Of a stretch of DNA of 64,000 nt, positions 36,890 through 49,900 are shown one piece after another. The notes under the pieces are model-generated. The model was not told the origin of the DNA. It saw only the letters and a list, made by a program, of their open reading frames with translations, and did no database searches. The first letter of the stretch is position 1. Each line of letters opens with the position of its first letter. Made by a program: the position numbers and the translations under genes. This DNA comes from Stenopsyche tienmushanensis (Eukaryota; Arthropoda; Insecta; Trichoptera; Stenopsychidae): positions 558,001 to 622,000 of the forward strand of contig WACJ01000044.1 of the NCBI GenBank assembly GCA_008973525.1. The letters run 5' to 3'.

Positions 36890-39225
36890 TACTAATCAGT
36901 TATCATTAAAGGAAAAATAATATCTCCCGTTACTGATGTAATTGAATACTGACCACTACAAGCAGATTTAAAAAGTCAAAGACGACTGGATATTTTTTTA
37001 TGTTTTTTAGTGCTATTTTTATAATGTAAATGAAACTATTTTAATATTCGTGAAAATTAAGTCATTTTCTTGTGTCTAGCCATTTTATAAAATATTTCAT
37101 TCATATTAGTATAAGAGGATTCAATCAGTTATAGTCATCTTTCGGTTTACACGGACTCGATCTCGGATATTTTAGCATAAAGATGTCATTATAAACCATT
37201 ACTATTATAAATATAATGTTCTCGAGGTTTAAAATAATCGTAATAGTGATGTATGAAATTAAGGAATGAAAGACATGATGATCCAAAGAGAGTACGCCCG
37301 CACACGTTACGGACAACGCTCCATAGCGCTTTTATTAATAAGTATTCAATTTAAAATATCAAACGAAACGCATCCCTTATTTCAATATTTTAATCTCAAT
37401 TTATACAATTACGTGCGGATCAACGTACAGTGTACGTACATCAACGTAAGCTGAATGATAGCCATATATAATTTTTTTAAATACTCGGTGAATACTAATG
37501 AGAAATATTTGAGAAAGAGCAAAAGTAGAAGATATTTGATTCTTCCAAAACCTTACGATTAACAAATAATGCATCCAAAATTATAATTTAGATTTAAAAT
37601 CAGACCTCTTCCACATAAAATTTTATTGTTAACTGACTAAATAATATATAACACAATGAAAATAATCGTATAAACATTGATTTAACAAAGATTTATGCAA
37701 AATTTCATGCTATTATAGATTTGTTTCACAATTAGTATTAAAACTCTTACACAAGGATGATTAATCATTGATTGAATGTTTTCATATTTTGATTTAATAA
37801 TATTGAAGCCATTCATTATTTATTCCAACTTGTCGAACATTCAATTTCCAACATTTTTACAGAGTTCTACAATCCATCGAATCAAAGTATATTCCGATTG
37901 CAGATTTTAGAGTCTTATATACCAGTCCTATGAGCATTGAACGCCGATCTGGTACGCGGATATTCAAAATTGTGTAAACGGACAAACTTTTTCAGAGCAA
38001 AATCGTTTCACTTCAGGCACAAAATGATGTAAAAATCAGTCTTTAAAGCTTCTTCTATTCAAGCCTTGTTACTAAATCACTGATCGCTATGAATCATTTG
38101 GATATATTTAATTCTCTTCTATCTCAAAGTGAAACCCCGAAATTGCATCCCAAGAGTTTACCCTTTCCCGCCATTTATTCATAATCTTTGCAGTCCCATA
38201 TTTATTTTGGTACGTATAAACTAGAACTATAAGTTTTATTCCTTCGATTTATGCCAGATATAATTGAATTTGGAACAACGTCGAGGATCGTATTTAAGAT
38301 AACGTGCCTCGTCTTCAATGAAAGAATTGAATTCAGATCCAATTCCCACTATATAAAATTCCGCAGTCAATTTACGTTACTGAAAGACATCGTAAAAAAA
38401 ATTAATCAAACTAAAAAAATGTTGTCAGTCCTTTGAAAAACATAATTCCGGAGTTTCACATTTAATTTAAATCTGCATAACGAGATTATCCAAAATCAGT
38501 ACAACTGCTCTGAGCTTCGTAATTTTTATACTCGAGAAAAAATACATAGATGTAATGCATAGAACAAATGTCTTGATATTACGACAATTATTTTACAAAT
38601 TCACACATATTGAAATTGAATCCTATAATTACGCTTTACTCTCTATAATTTTGAAGAGACGGCCTCAAAAATATTATATTTTTATTTGACAAACTCGGCC
38701 AACTCAAGCAACATCCAATTATCTACATCGTAACCAGATTTTAATACTTAAATTACGATAAAATCTCAATGTTTAACATAGCCTAAATACATTATAAAAA
38801 AAAACAGTTATCCATTTTAAAATTTCAACAGGCTATGGAATAATTTTCAGCTAAAATTATACGGTCATGTATTCCTTACACCAGTTATTTGATAATTTTT
38901 ACAGCACATTCAACATTGATGCTAATTAAAATCACTTTAACATCTATATGAAGTGAACAACAATCCGATTATTAAATTAGTTTTATTTATAGCCAATCTA
39001 TAACCAACCACGAGTGGATAATATTATTTCTTAAATGTCCAATTGATTAATGATGTGACGTTTAAATTAACAAAATGTATCTAGATTGACTCAATACACT
39101 TTTCAATATTTGGAGCTGAAGCCAACAAGTTGCTAAAAATTCTCTGAATATAATTTTTAAGCTAAAAAATAAAACATACAAGTCAATAATGCATTTAAAC
39201 AAAAGTAAAACAAGTAAAAACAAAT
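36890..39225. other. AT-rich DNA, no gene seen
   Basis: No recognised coding or repeat content apart from the MITEs on either side. Confidence 0.45.
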
Positions 39226-39231
39226 TCTTAA

Positions 39232-39389
39232 CCCTTTGATGAGTGATGAGGCTTAATTGTGTTTCAAATAGATTATTTATTCAAATTACGATACATTTAC
39301 AACCTGTTTTATCACATTTTAAATAAATTTCCAATGAAGTTTTATGAACACAAAGAATCAATCAAGAAAAAAACTCACTAATCAAAGGG
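39232..39389. mobile_element. TTAA-flanked MITE, CCCTTTGAT ends
   Basis: Terminal repeats CCCTTTGATGAGTGATGAG and, reversed, CCCTTTGATTAGTGAG lie between TTAA at 39228-39231 and TTAA at 39390-39393. It is 158 bp and non-coding. The CCC start plus TTAA duplication is the typical piggyBac pattern. Confidence 0.75.
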
Positions 39390-40235
39390 TTAAAGCAGTA
39401 AAATAAATCTTAGTAAACTCATGGAAACTTTATTCTTACATCCAGGTTATGTGCATTCAATTTTTAGCAAATATCATATACAGTCAGTTCTCGAATAATT
39501 ATTTGAAAATAAATACAGTAACACGCGCTTTATTGCTTCAAGCCACATGCAGCGTGGGCTTAAGAGCTAAGATCCTCTCCCCATCCCCCCCGGCGTCCGC
39601 TTCGTGTCATCAGATCAATGTGCACCAATGTTCTATAACGCTCACGGAGGTGCAGAAAATAACTCCCCAAAATTTCATCGCAATCGGATGAATGTTATAG
39701 GAACGTATAAGGGACAAACGTGTTACAAACATTCATTATTAAATATATAGATTCTAAAAAACCAATAACCTTCGAGGGAATCGATTACACAATATTGTGG
39801 AATCCTGTTAAAAGCTTAAAAGTAGTAAATATATATCCCAACACTACAAGCTCTCCACAGCCGTTTGTTTAACTGTTAGCTTCAAAATTAAATTAAACTA
39901 AAGGAATAAAAAAATATTGCATTGAAAGAATTTTGGAAAAATTATAACATCTTTCGAGCAATTAAATAAAATATCTCAGAAGGATGATCAAATGAAACAG
40001 TATCATATATTTAGGTTATATGGAACAAACTATTAAAACGTAATCATAATATCAATTTAGATAAAGAAAATCTAGTAGAAGTAATTAAAAAAAAAACAGG
40101 GAAGATATAATTCAACTTTTAGAAAATGATGTTGAAGAGCTCATAAATCAAAATTTGATTGAGATTTGGGACAAACGAGCTATAGAATAAAGAACTAGAT
40201 AAACACAATGAACTACCTAAAAAAATTGCGCTTAA

Positions 40236-40411
40236 CCTTTCCTTTACTATGGTGTATTTACTACACGAGTCGAGTTGTAGTAAAATTGTAATGATGGGAA
40301 TTTTTACAACATTACTACATTGATATACATATTATCAAATATCGATATGAAATATAATAAATACAGGGTTTTAGAATGGTGTACTAAATACGTAGCATCG
40401 TAAGGGAAAAG
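40236..40411. mobile_element. TTAA-flanked MITE, CCTTTCC family, copy 1
   Basis: Terminal repeats CCTTTCCTTTACTATGGTGT and, from the right end, CTTTTCCCTTACGATGCTAC share TATTTA.TAC just inside. They are flanked by TTAA at 40232-40235 and 40412-40415. The interior includes ATATCGATATGAAATATAAT, which recurs in the copies at 26.2, 44.1, 2.35 and 32.4 kb. It is 176 bp with no coding content. TTAA duplication and CCY ends are typical of piggyBac-mobilised elements. Confidence 0.75.
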
Positions 40412-40835
40412 TTAAAGACATAGCTGCAGATTTTAGCCAAATCAAAAATAGAATCCAACAATTTGAAAATATGAGCCCAGACTCCAATCTCCGAAGGTAT
40501 ATCACCTCATTGAGCAAGCATTCGCCTGTTATAATGAAATTTATAAATAAAAGAAACGGCAAACTATTAGATTCATACTATCTTTTTATATGAAGTTCGA
40601 ATTGCGACCATTTAGACTTACATCCAAGGTGGCGGAATTAAACCCTGCCATAAGTCGAGAACTGACTGTATTTAATAGATGGAATATTATATAGACGAGA
40701 GAAAATCAAAATGATAATGCAGTAACAATGGAAAATGTGATTACATTGCTTCAAATCCATTATTTTTAACATTATGAGGGTTAAATAATTATAACTAAGC
40801 TAACAATTGATGAGAAAAAAATAATTTTAGATTAA

Positions 40836-40953
40836 CACTTTACGTACGGGATTTTGCATGTTTTTTCTCACTCTGTGTATTGGAAATATGCTCAATTTTA
40901 TAAAAATTGTTTCAACAAATCCTCATAAGATAAAAATTCCCTTACGTAATGTA
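40836..40953. mobile_element. TTAA-flanked MITE, ACGTAmGGGA ends
   Basis: The left end CACTTTACGTACGGGATTTT and the right end, reversed, TACATTACGTAAGGGAATTTT are inverted repeats flanked by TTAA at 40832-40835 and 40954-40957. It is only 118 bp long. The GTGTATTGGAA motif inside recurs inverted near 19.3 kb. Confidence 0.6.
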
Positions 40954-40959
40954 TTAATG

Positions 40960-43900
40960 TAAATAAATAATGTTTTCCATGATATCTTTTCTATCATTTG
41001 AAAAAAATATTTTTCGATACCCGTAATTTGCAATGTACGATTAGATATATTTATTTTTTGGATTATTATTATTACATCGACAAAAAAATCATTCATTTTT
41101 GTTATCCTCCTTAGATAAGCTCATCTACTGTAAAATAAAAAGGTCTATATTAGTAATACTGTATACTGTTAAATTATAATAAATATTATCTTTGTTAACG
41201 AAGTTTAATATTTGCATTAGGATGAAACAAATACATTTTTTTTTAATATATGATAAAAGACAAATTCATTCCTATTCTATACTACATTCATGTTTTTAAT
41301 CGAAAGTATGCCATAAACATTGATATATTTCGGGTGCGACACCTCACACACCCTTATGGGTTTAAAAAAATGTATTCAAAATCGTAAATTTTGCTGTTTG
41401 CATACCAATGATGCACAAATTTTTTCAATCAAATACACCACAAATTACAGTCACAAGAAGAAACATAATTTTAGGTTACTCATTGCAATGAAATCCATAG
41501 TATGACTTTTAAGTCTCACAAATGAGATCTTTATTATTCTAACGTTTAAAAAACGATAAATTAAAATGGAAAACGTTTTCAGTTCTAAATTTGATATAAT
41601 TCTTGAGCTAGTATTGATTTTGTGTGGAGATATGTAGATATGTTTAAAACTATTTTTTTTCTTAACCTGCGATCCACAAACTAATCATTTTTATATACAT
41701 TTATAGCATGCAAATTTATAAATATCGGTAACATAATTGTATGATCTCTTCTCATAATTGCATATCGAGAAACGTGTATTATTTATAAATTGGAATGTGC
41801 ACTCGTTTAAATAGATAAAATAAGTGAAACGATATAAATACAACTAATGTTAGGGAACACAACATCATGTATTTTAGCTGTATTAGAACATCCCACGTAT
41901 GAAATTATGTGCTTTTAAATTCATAAATACATTTTTCTTTGTAAGTTGTACTATTCTAGGAGTAATATTCATATGTTAATTTCTGATCAAGTTGAACTTT
42001 AAATCTCCTTAATTGAAAAGTGAAAAAATAAAACATAATCGATTTTCAGGTCGCTTACAATCACAGTTGTGCATTAGTGTAAAATGTATATTTCTTATAA
42101 ATATTGGATCGAGTGATCTATTAGACACAAAGCTTACTGTAAATTAAAGGAACGTTATTGAACATATTGCAGCCTACTTGAACAAACAAGTAAAGGATAA
42201 GAAAGGAAAACAGCTTATGCATATATATATAAATTCAATTTAATTTCAAAAAAAATAAACCACTACTTTCAACAAAAGCTTTTTAGCTATTAATGTAAAT
42301 ATAATAACATCATTATTTCACTATCCACTTTAAGTAACATCGGCTAACAAAATATATTTTGCATCTAAAAAGAATTAAGTAAACGCATTCAATTATAAAG
42401 ATTAAATTAATCCATAAATACACGCTTTTGAAAAACATCTTAAAAATTATGCTGCTGACTAATTATAAATCCATTTGGTTTACGTCGATCCATAAATAAC
42501 ACAGATCAAAAATAAAAATTCATAATCAATGTATTACATCTCAAACTTGGAATATTTAATAACTTATATAAAAATAGCTTTGCATGTTAAATAAACCACA
42601 CTAAAATAAAAAAAAATACAATAAAATATTTCTCACCAACTGTGGCTACATACACGTTATGTTATCATACATAAACACAAAATATCTTTCGAACTAGAAG
42701 CAACGCATTTATTGTCTGCTTGTGATTGACTTGGCGAAGATTTTAAAATTATGAATTGCACATCGTTGATATAACGTCTAAACATTTAATTGATAATCTT
42801 CCATATTATCAAACTGCGCTAACTACTATGTAAATAATGACTTCACAGTTGGCAAGGGAGTATTTGTACGACAATCTAGTGAAAGCAAAAAATACACGTA
42901 TTTACATTTTAAAAAATTAAATCAAAACAATTTTACGCCGGCACTTTTTCGCAACTACAATGAAAGTAACAAACAACTATCGATATATTCAAAAAAAAAA
43001 ACAACGTTCATGAATTATAGAAACGGATCAAATACAGAGGTCTTCTTATACGATGATCACGCGGCCATCAGTTAAAAATACATAATCAATTTTGTAATTC
43101 GTTGTGCTCATTAACAAAAATATGTCGCTTCCAAAATGTTTCATACGGCTATGTTTGAATTAAGATATACGATTGGTATTAATTAATTTATCCATTATAA
43201 AATGTTAAAAAATATATATATTTTTTTGAAGTTAATAATTGTCAAATATCATTTTTTTTAAATATCCAACTTTATCATACACAGTTAAATAAAATAATAG
43301 CATAATAAATCTCCACGTATATATTCTATGTTAAAAACCGTCAAATAGCTGCTTTATATATCTATACCACTTCCAAATATCACTTTATAAAAGAATTAAA
43401 GGAATTATTAAATAGATCTATATATATATATATATGTATATATATATACCAATTTAAATATATTCTTGCGGATCTTTTAAGAAATAATGCTTTCTAAGGC
43501 GATCATAATACTAATGTTCATTAGGTCTATTAAAGGATTTGGTAAATATCTGAGAGGCTTATAAAAATTTAAAACATTTTAATTTAAATTAATTGCAATG
43601 TTACATAAATAATAACATTTTAAATAAAATTATTTACAGTTGGTAAATGTGTAAGTATTTATAATTATATTTTTTGTGTTTCTCAATATTTTCTATTGTT
43701 AAATCAATTTCATCACATTCAAAATTTGAAGGAATATTATAAGGTTACCTCTTTTGTGGCGAGTGAATTATTATTTTTGATATTCCCAATTTTATGCAAT
43801 ATGAGGAAAATAATAACCATAATAAATAACAATTAAACGCATGTATTGAATTTGACATGCATCGTTCATATGCACCTTAATGTTTTCTTGCATACCATTT

Positions 43901-43975
43901 CGTCGCTGATATACTTTCTTTGATTCGTTAAGAAACCTGATCTTTAAATGTAAACTGACACTAAATAAAAACCAA
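40960..43975. other. AT-rich DNA downstream of Trabid, no gene seen
   Basis: The last kilobases should hold the Trabid 3' UTR next to 43,976; no unique poly(A) site could be chosen. The rest is among the most AT-rich DNA of the window and contains the TA microsatellite at 43.4 kb. Confidence 0.4.
43419..43448. repeat. (TA)n microsatellite
   Basis: A near-pure run of TA dinucleotides with one TG interruption, about 30 bp long, 530 bp downstream of the Trabid stop codon. Confidence 0.8.
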
Positions 43976-46900
43976 TTACTCTTCATCTGTTTCTCCGTCA
44001 CTGGAAAATTCTTGTATATGGGTTGATAATCGGGGAGGAAAAGGTCCACTAGTTTGTTGCCTGCAAAAATATAAACATAGTGATGTTTAATAATTTGTTA
44101 TAAATAAAATGAAGTAATTTATGTTAACCTTTCCCTTACGATGCTACGTATTTAGTACTCCATTTAACATTTTAAAACCCCATATTTATTATATTTCATA
44201 TCGATATTCGATAATATATATATATCAAAATAGATAGTATATATATCGATATAGATAGTATATTGAGATTGATTGTAGTATATTGTGATTGAATTAGTGT
44301 AGTAAATACACCATAGTAAAGGAAAGGTTAATCGCTTCAAAAATAATTATTTTAATTACAAAAAAAATTGGAAACATTGTTTGATGAAAATCCATTTCAA
44401 ACACAATCTGAACTTGAATTTTGAAAGCATTAGGAATGATACAAAAGGAAGGATCTTGGATGCTTTATGACTAGAAGCCGAGAGATGTGGGAATGTGTGT
44501 TTTCACATGTGAACTGCTCCAACGACAAAAATGAAAAGTTTTTTAGAAAAAAAATATTACATTGTGACTGGCAATAAAAAGTGGATATACTACAATACTC
44601 CCAAGCGTGGGTTAAGCCCAGCCAAGCACTAATATCGACGCCAAAGCGGAATATCCATGGTTCCAAGCTCATACTCTGTATTTAGTGGGATCAGCTGGTA
44701 TTATGAGCTGCTCCAACCCAACCAAACCATCACAGGAGATCTCTAGTGAAAGCAATTAATGCGTTCGAGCCGAGCATTGAAGGAAAAGCGACCACAATTT
44801 GCCCAAAGACACGATAAGGTAATTTTACAGCATGACAACACATGTGGCATCAACAGTCAAAACCTACTTGAAAACGATAAAATGGAAAGTTTTATCCCGC
44901 TGTACTCTCCTTCCGATTACCACTTTGCCGATTAATAACTCATGGCCTTACTGAACAGCACTTCACTTCTTATGGAGATACCAAAAAACAGGAAGATGGG
45001 CAAAAATAGTGACTAGCGATGGACAATACTTAAAATAATGTATTTTCACATAAAACGGCGAGAACTTATTCACACACCCAATACATTTTTAAATCTAGCC
45101 CCAGATAACCAATCCATCACTTTTAAATGCAGAGTTGACTCAAGTCTCTATCAGTTACTATCTTTCTATAGCATGGATCAGCAAACTACAGCTCATGGGC
45201 CAAATCCAATCTAATTAATTTAGTTGTTTTTAGATGTAAATGTTTAAGAAAAAAAATCACTCACGCAATTCTCCTATAATGATTAAGCCATTCTTCAAGC
45301 ATCTGAGCAACAAGCAACGGTCTTTGTCTTGTACGCTGCCTTGCTACTAACAATCCACCTTCTGTACTGCATGTTCGCATCCATTGTTGCAAAATTGCTT
45401 CTTCGTGTCCAATCTATTTCAACAAAAAATATTGTTAAAATAAATAAAATCCCAAATCATCTACCATTGCAACAAATAAATTGTTACCTCTTCACAAGTA
45501 AGGAAATGAACTGGCAATAATTTTCCATCTGAATCAGTCAATGGAAGAAATATTTCATCCTGTCCATCATCTTCTTCGTCTCTTGTGTTACTAGGCCTAT
45601 AGAGCATTTGAAAATTAAATTTATTTTTTCTCACACAAAATACTACATGATGTGTTTTCTTCAAAAAAATTACCTTCTTATATAACCAGCTGTATTACCA
45701 GACGCTTGGGAATAAGGTTCTATTGGAACTAATGCTGAAAAATGTCCTCTTGTATATCCAAGACATAAGGGAGACTTTGAGCAAAAGGTATGATCCCAGA
45801 GTAATGGTAAATAAACACCTAAAATACAAACAAAATAAATTTAGAATGTTGTATTATAATATTAAAGAGGCACACAAAATTTATGTAAATTTCAAGAAGC
45901 AGTTTGCACAAATTTGCATCTGTGACTCAGCAATACTATTTATAAACAAATACACGTTTGTCTATTTAAAATATTGTGTTATGTCCGGGTATTTAAAGTG
46001 ATTGAAAATATTTCTTCATAGCAGTAAATAAATATGCACATTTTTATAAATACCTTGAAAACATGCATATCCGAGTGCTTCACCTCTGAAGGAATTTACA
46101 ATATCTACGGCATATACAATGAGTGGCCTTCGAGTTACATGCGCTAATGCCCAAACATGTAATTGATGCAAAGATCGTCCCTGTTGACCGGCAGCATGCA
46201 ATGCTCTTGACCAATCAGCTTCCAGTTGTAATTCATCCGGTTCATAGCCAGCTTGAGCAGCTTGCAAGCATTCATGTTCTCTCCATCTCGGATAAAATCT
46301 ACAATATTTTAAATTCAATTTGAATTGAACTTGAATTTAAAAATATACACACAAAATATATGAACATACGCTCTTCCAGCATGATGAAGTGTATCTGCTA
46401 AGGCTCGACGTAAAGTATTATCTCTATCAAATACACCCCAGGTAGCTTGAAAAACTGCATCCAGAAGACAATCACCAGCTGATCGATTCCAAAGAGCATA
46501 AAGTCGAGAACCTAAAAAATATTATTATTAACCCGTTAATTGAACATTAAAATTATAATAAAATTTGTCTGTATCCAGTTGAAAACCATCAGTTATAGAT
46601 CGTTGGTGGTATTCTTAGAATCATAACAAATAATAGAACGTCCCCTTTAGGAATGTCATGTTTTAAATGAAAGGTTTGAATTCAAACAAAAACATTATTA
46701 ATTAATATCATCGATGCAACGTATTCTCCTTCGGCAGAAAAAACCTTCTATTTAATCTATTTTCCCATCTATTTAATATTTTTTTAATTACGGAAGAATA
46801 AAATGTAATACATTTTTATATAAAATATCTTATAAAAGGGCCATGTCATATAGAAAAGACGTAAAGATGGCCACTATACATGTTAACTTTGATTAAACTG

Positions 46901-49900
46901 ATCTGGCATTAAATATAAAAAAGATATTATTTAATGTAAACGAATTCAAATATTGTTTATATTAAATAAATATATCCATACCTAATCTCATGGTGAGCTC
47001 TAGACTCCAATTTATAACAGCAGCATCTTCAGTAAGTTGTTGTTGTGCATCACGGTCAAGAAGTTCTTCAAACATTTGATCTTGGATTGCCTGAGGTAAC
47101 TCTTCCACATCTAAAAAATAAGAGGAATTCAATAAATAAATACTTTTTTAATATGTGATCATTTATCAATAAGGAAAAAATACTTCACCTGCTGGTAAGC
47201 AAAATGTTGTGATGTCATGTAGATAACGACAGGAAAATCCTTTTTTGTGACGTATATTTGAGGCAACATATCTTCTAATTGCGGTAGCTAGATCGGGCGC
47301 TACATATGACGGCGCTCTTTTAATTCCTGATCCTCCTCCTGAGATTCTCGATAGTAAAGATGAAAGAATATCTTCTCGTTGAAATCTAGTATTGAAACGG
47401 AATCATTTTTAAATTTAATTTGGCAATAAGCTAAAATCATCAGTTAAATCATCTACAATTACGACGCAGATATTACAATGAAATACCTAATAGCTAAATG
47501 AACTAATGTATATCCAGCATCAAATGCTGACGCTCTATTTAAAAGTGTAACTTCAGAAGTTGTTAATTGCCTAGCAGGATCTCCACCGTTGGATAAATAC
47601 TGCTCAACAGGAACTATATCACCATCTACGACGCCTGTAAAAGATTGAAATATTTTTTTTCAATTGTATATCAATAAATAATTAAATATTTAAATAATAT
47701 AAATATGATATACCTAAACATGCCTGCAACCAAGCCCAATCAGTTTGTCTGTGCCTTGTTATCCTCCGGTTATTGGTTTGTTCTATATCATGGACAGGAC
47801 TATTTTGTTTGCATAAATCATTAATACCTGAAATATCAATAATCCATACGAGTAAAATGAAAGTATATTTGTTATAATCTCCATTTGTTTTCCAAATAAT
47901 ATACAAACCGAACTGTGCTCGATTATTATGTTTAGAATGTTGTTTGTTGTCTATAGAATCATAGCCGCTAATAATTTGATCTCTATCTGGTGTGACATTT
48001 TGTGGACTAGTGGTATGTTGCCTGGAAGAACTTCGTGTACTCTCACACATTGCACATTTTATAGATTTTGGCCAATTTTCAAATGTACAAATCTAAAAAT
48101 AATTCAAATAAATGGATAAACAAAATATTGTTTTAAGAGATTCCAAAAAAATCAAATATGAGCATTCTTACATGACATGTCCATTTTGAAGGAACACCTT
48201 GACAAGAAATTGGAGGGCTACAAGTTTCATTACTACTATCCGGTTGAGCTGCAATTTCTTGGGATATACTCAAAGGTGCTATTTGTTCATGGATGTTATC
48301 TACCGTGACTTGCTTGCCTATAAGTAATTGATTTTACAATCAAATAAAATTATCGGTTAATTGATAATTTAATTCTGCAAGGTGGGTTCAAATATAACCC
48401 AGAATTTACAAATGGAGTATTTTATTTTTCTGCATAGTTCCCTTCATTAGAAATACATTTATTCCATCGGAAGCTTCTTGATCCCATTGTTGAAGAAAGA
48501 AAACGAGAAGTAGCATTTTCTATTGCAAAATGCGTAATTATTTATTTTCACGTAAATGAAGGCATGAAATTTTGAGGAGATTTGAGGCATAATTTGGTGA
48601 TGCTACTCACAAATAATACCTAAATGTTTGATTGGGCCCAAGAGTTTAATGAAGATCTGAATATCGAGAAACAGTCTGCTGGAAAAGTGATGACTACAGT
48701 ATTTTGGGCCTAGAAAGGTATTTTATTGATTAATTTTCAACATGATAGACAGATGGTGAATGCGGTGAGATACTGACGCTGCTTATCATAACAAAAGATG
48801 AAGAAAACCGATTTGAGCTGTCCTTCTGCACTTTCGTCAGCATTGCTACTTACGCAGCTGGCACATGGGCTCACAGAATCAGCATACAGATGATTTACAG
48901 GATCCTTGCTTAGGGGACAACGGTCACCCCTCATACTAATCACCATGGTGTTCTGTACCGTATCCAGATAGGGCCTGCCGGTGCTGGCCAGCGTAGTCCC
49001 ACTGGATCTGGAGATCCAGTGCCGTGCGGCAAAGTTTGTAGCCGAAAACAGTGGGACTGTGAAAATTGGCAGCAGAAGCATACTTCGCTGCACAAGAAAA
49101 GTATAATGAGGCTGCGATAGCTATCTGGCAAGAGAGGTGGTCCACGTCTACTTCCGACCGTCACCTCTTTCTATTCTAAAATGAATTCGAAAATGTCAGG
49201 TACCGCATGCAGTGTCGCTGGGTTGTCCCAGATTACTGGACGTCCCAAATCCTCAAGGGACACGGGTGTTTTAGAGCTTCTCTCCACAGGTTCAGGATTT
49301 CTCACTTCTTGAGTGCCCATGCGAATATCCGTTTATGGACGCAGACCATCTGAGCATGGCGTCCGATCGCGAGACACTATTTCGGTGTGTCAGCAGTCCA
49401 GAGTTTGGACCGGTTGGACACGGAAACCTTGTGGCCACTCCATCTATTTTTAGGATGTCTGTAATATATTTGGTGAAAAATGCATACCTTCTACGACCTC
49501 GATAGGGTCATAGAGCCCCCTCCCCTCAGGGGTCAGTACTCAGCGGTCGTCGCTCCCGGGTCGCGATCAGAGCTCAAATACCATTTTTCCTGTAATTTAT
49601 ATATGTATATAATTATTATATAGCTAGTCTTAGGTATTTCTATACCTTAACTAGATCATCCTCCGGCGCTTAGAGCGCAAGTGGCCACAAGTAGTGGAAG
49701 AATAGTCGCAGGACATGGTTATTAAATTTTTCGGTTTTTGCATGCTAACATGCACCTTCGTAATGTGGACTGGCATGGCCCCAATAGCGGGATCAATAAA
49801 CAGCTTGGGTCCTATGTCCTTCTTCTTCGTGACAATGCGCAGCCGCATACAGCAGCCGTAACTCGTAATAAATTCACCCAATTATACTGGGAACTCTACA

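Noticed and set aside
47682..48050. Single long Trabid exon spanning 48050-47714 without an intron
   Set aside because: The intervening frame is open but AT-rich, and its peptide does not resemble Trabid. Splicing 47909 to 47827 (donor GTTTGT, acceptor TTTCAG) keeps frame and joins family-like sequence.
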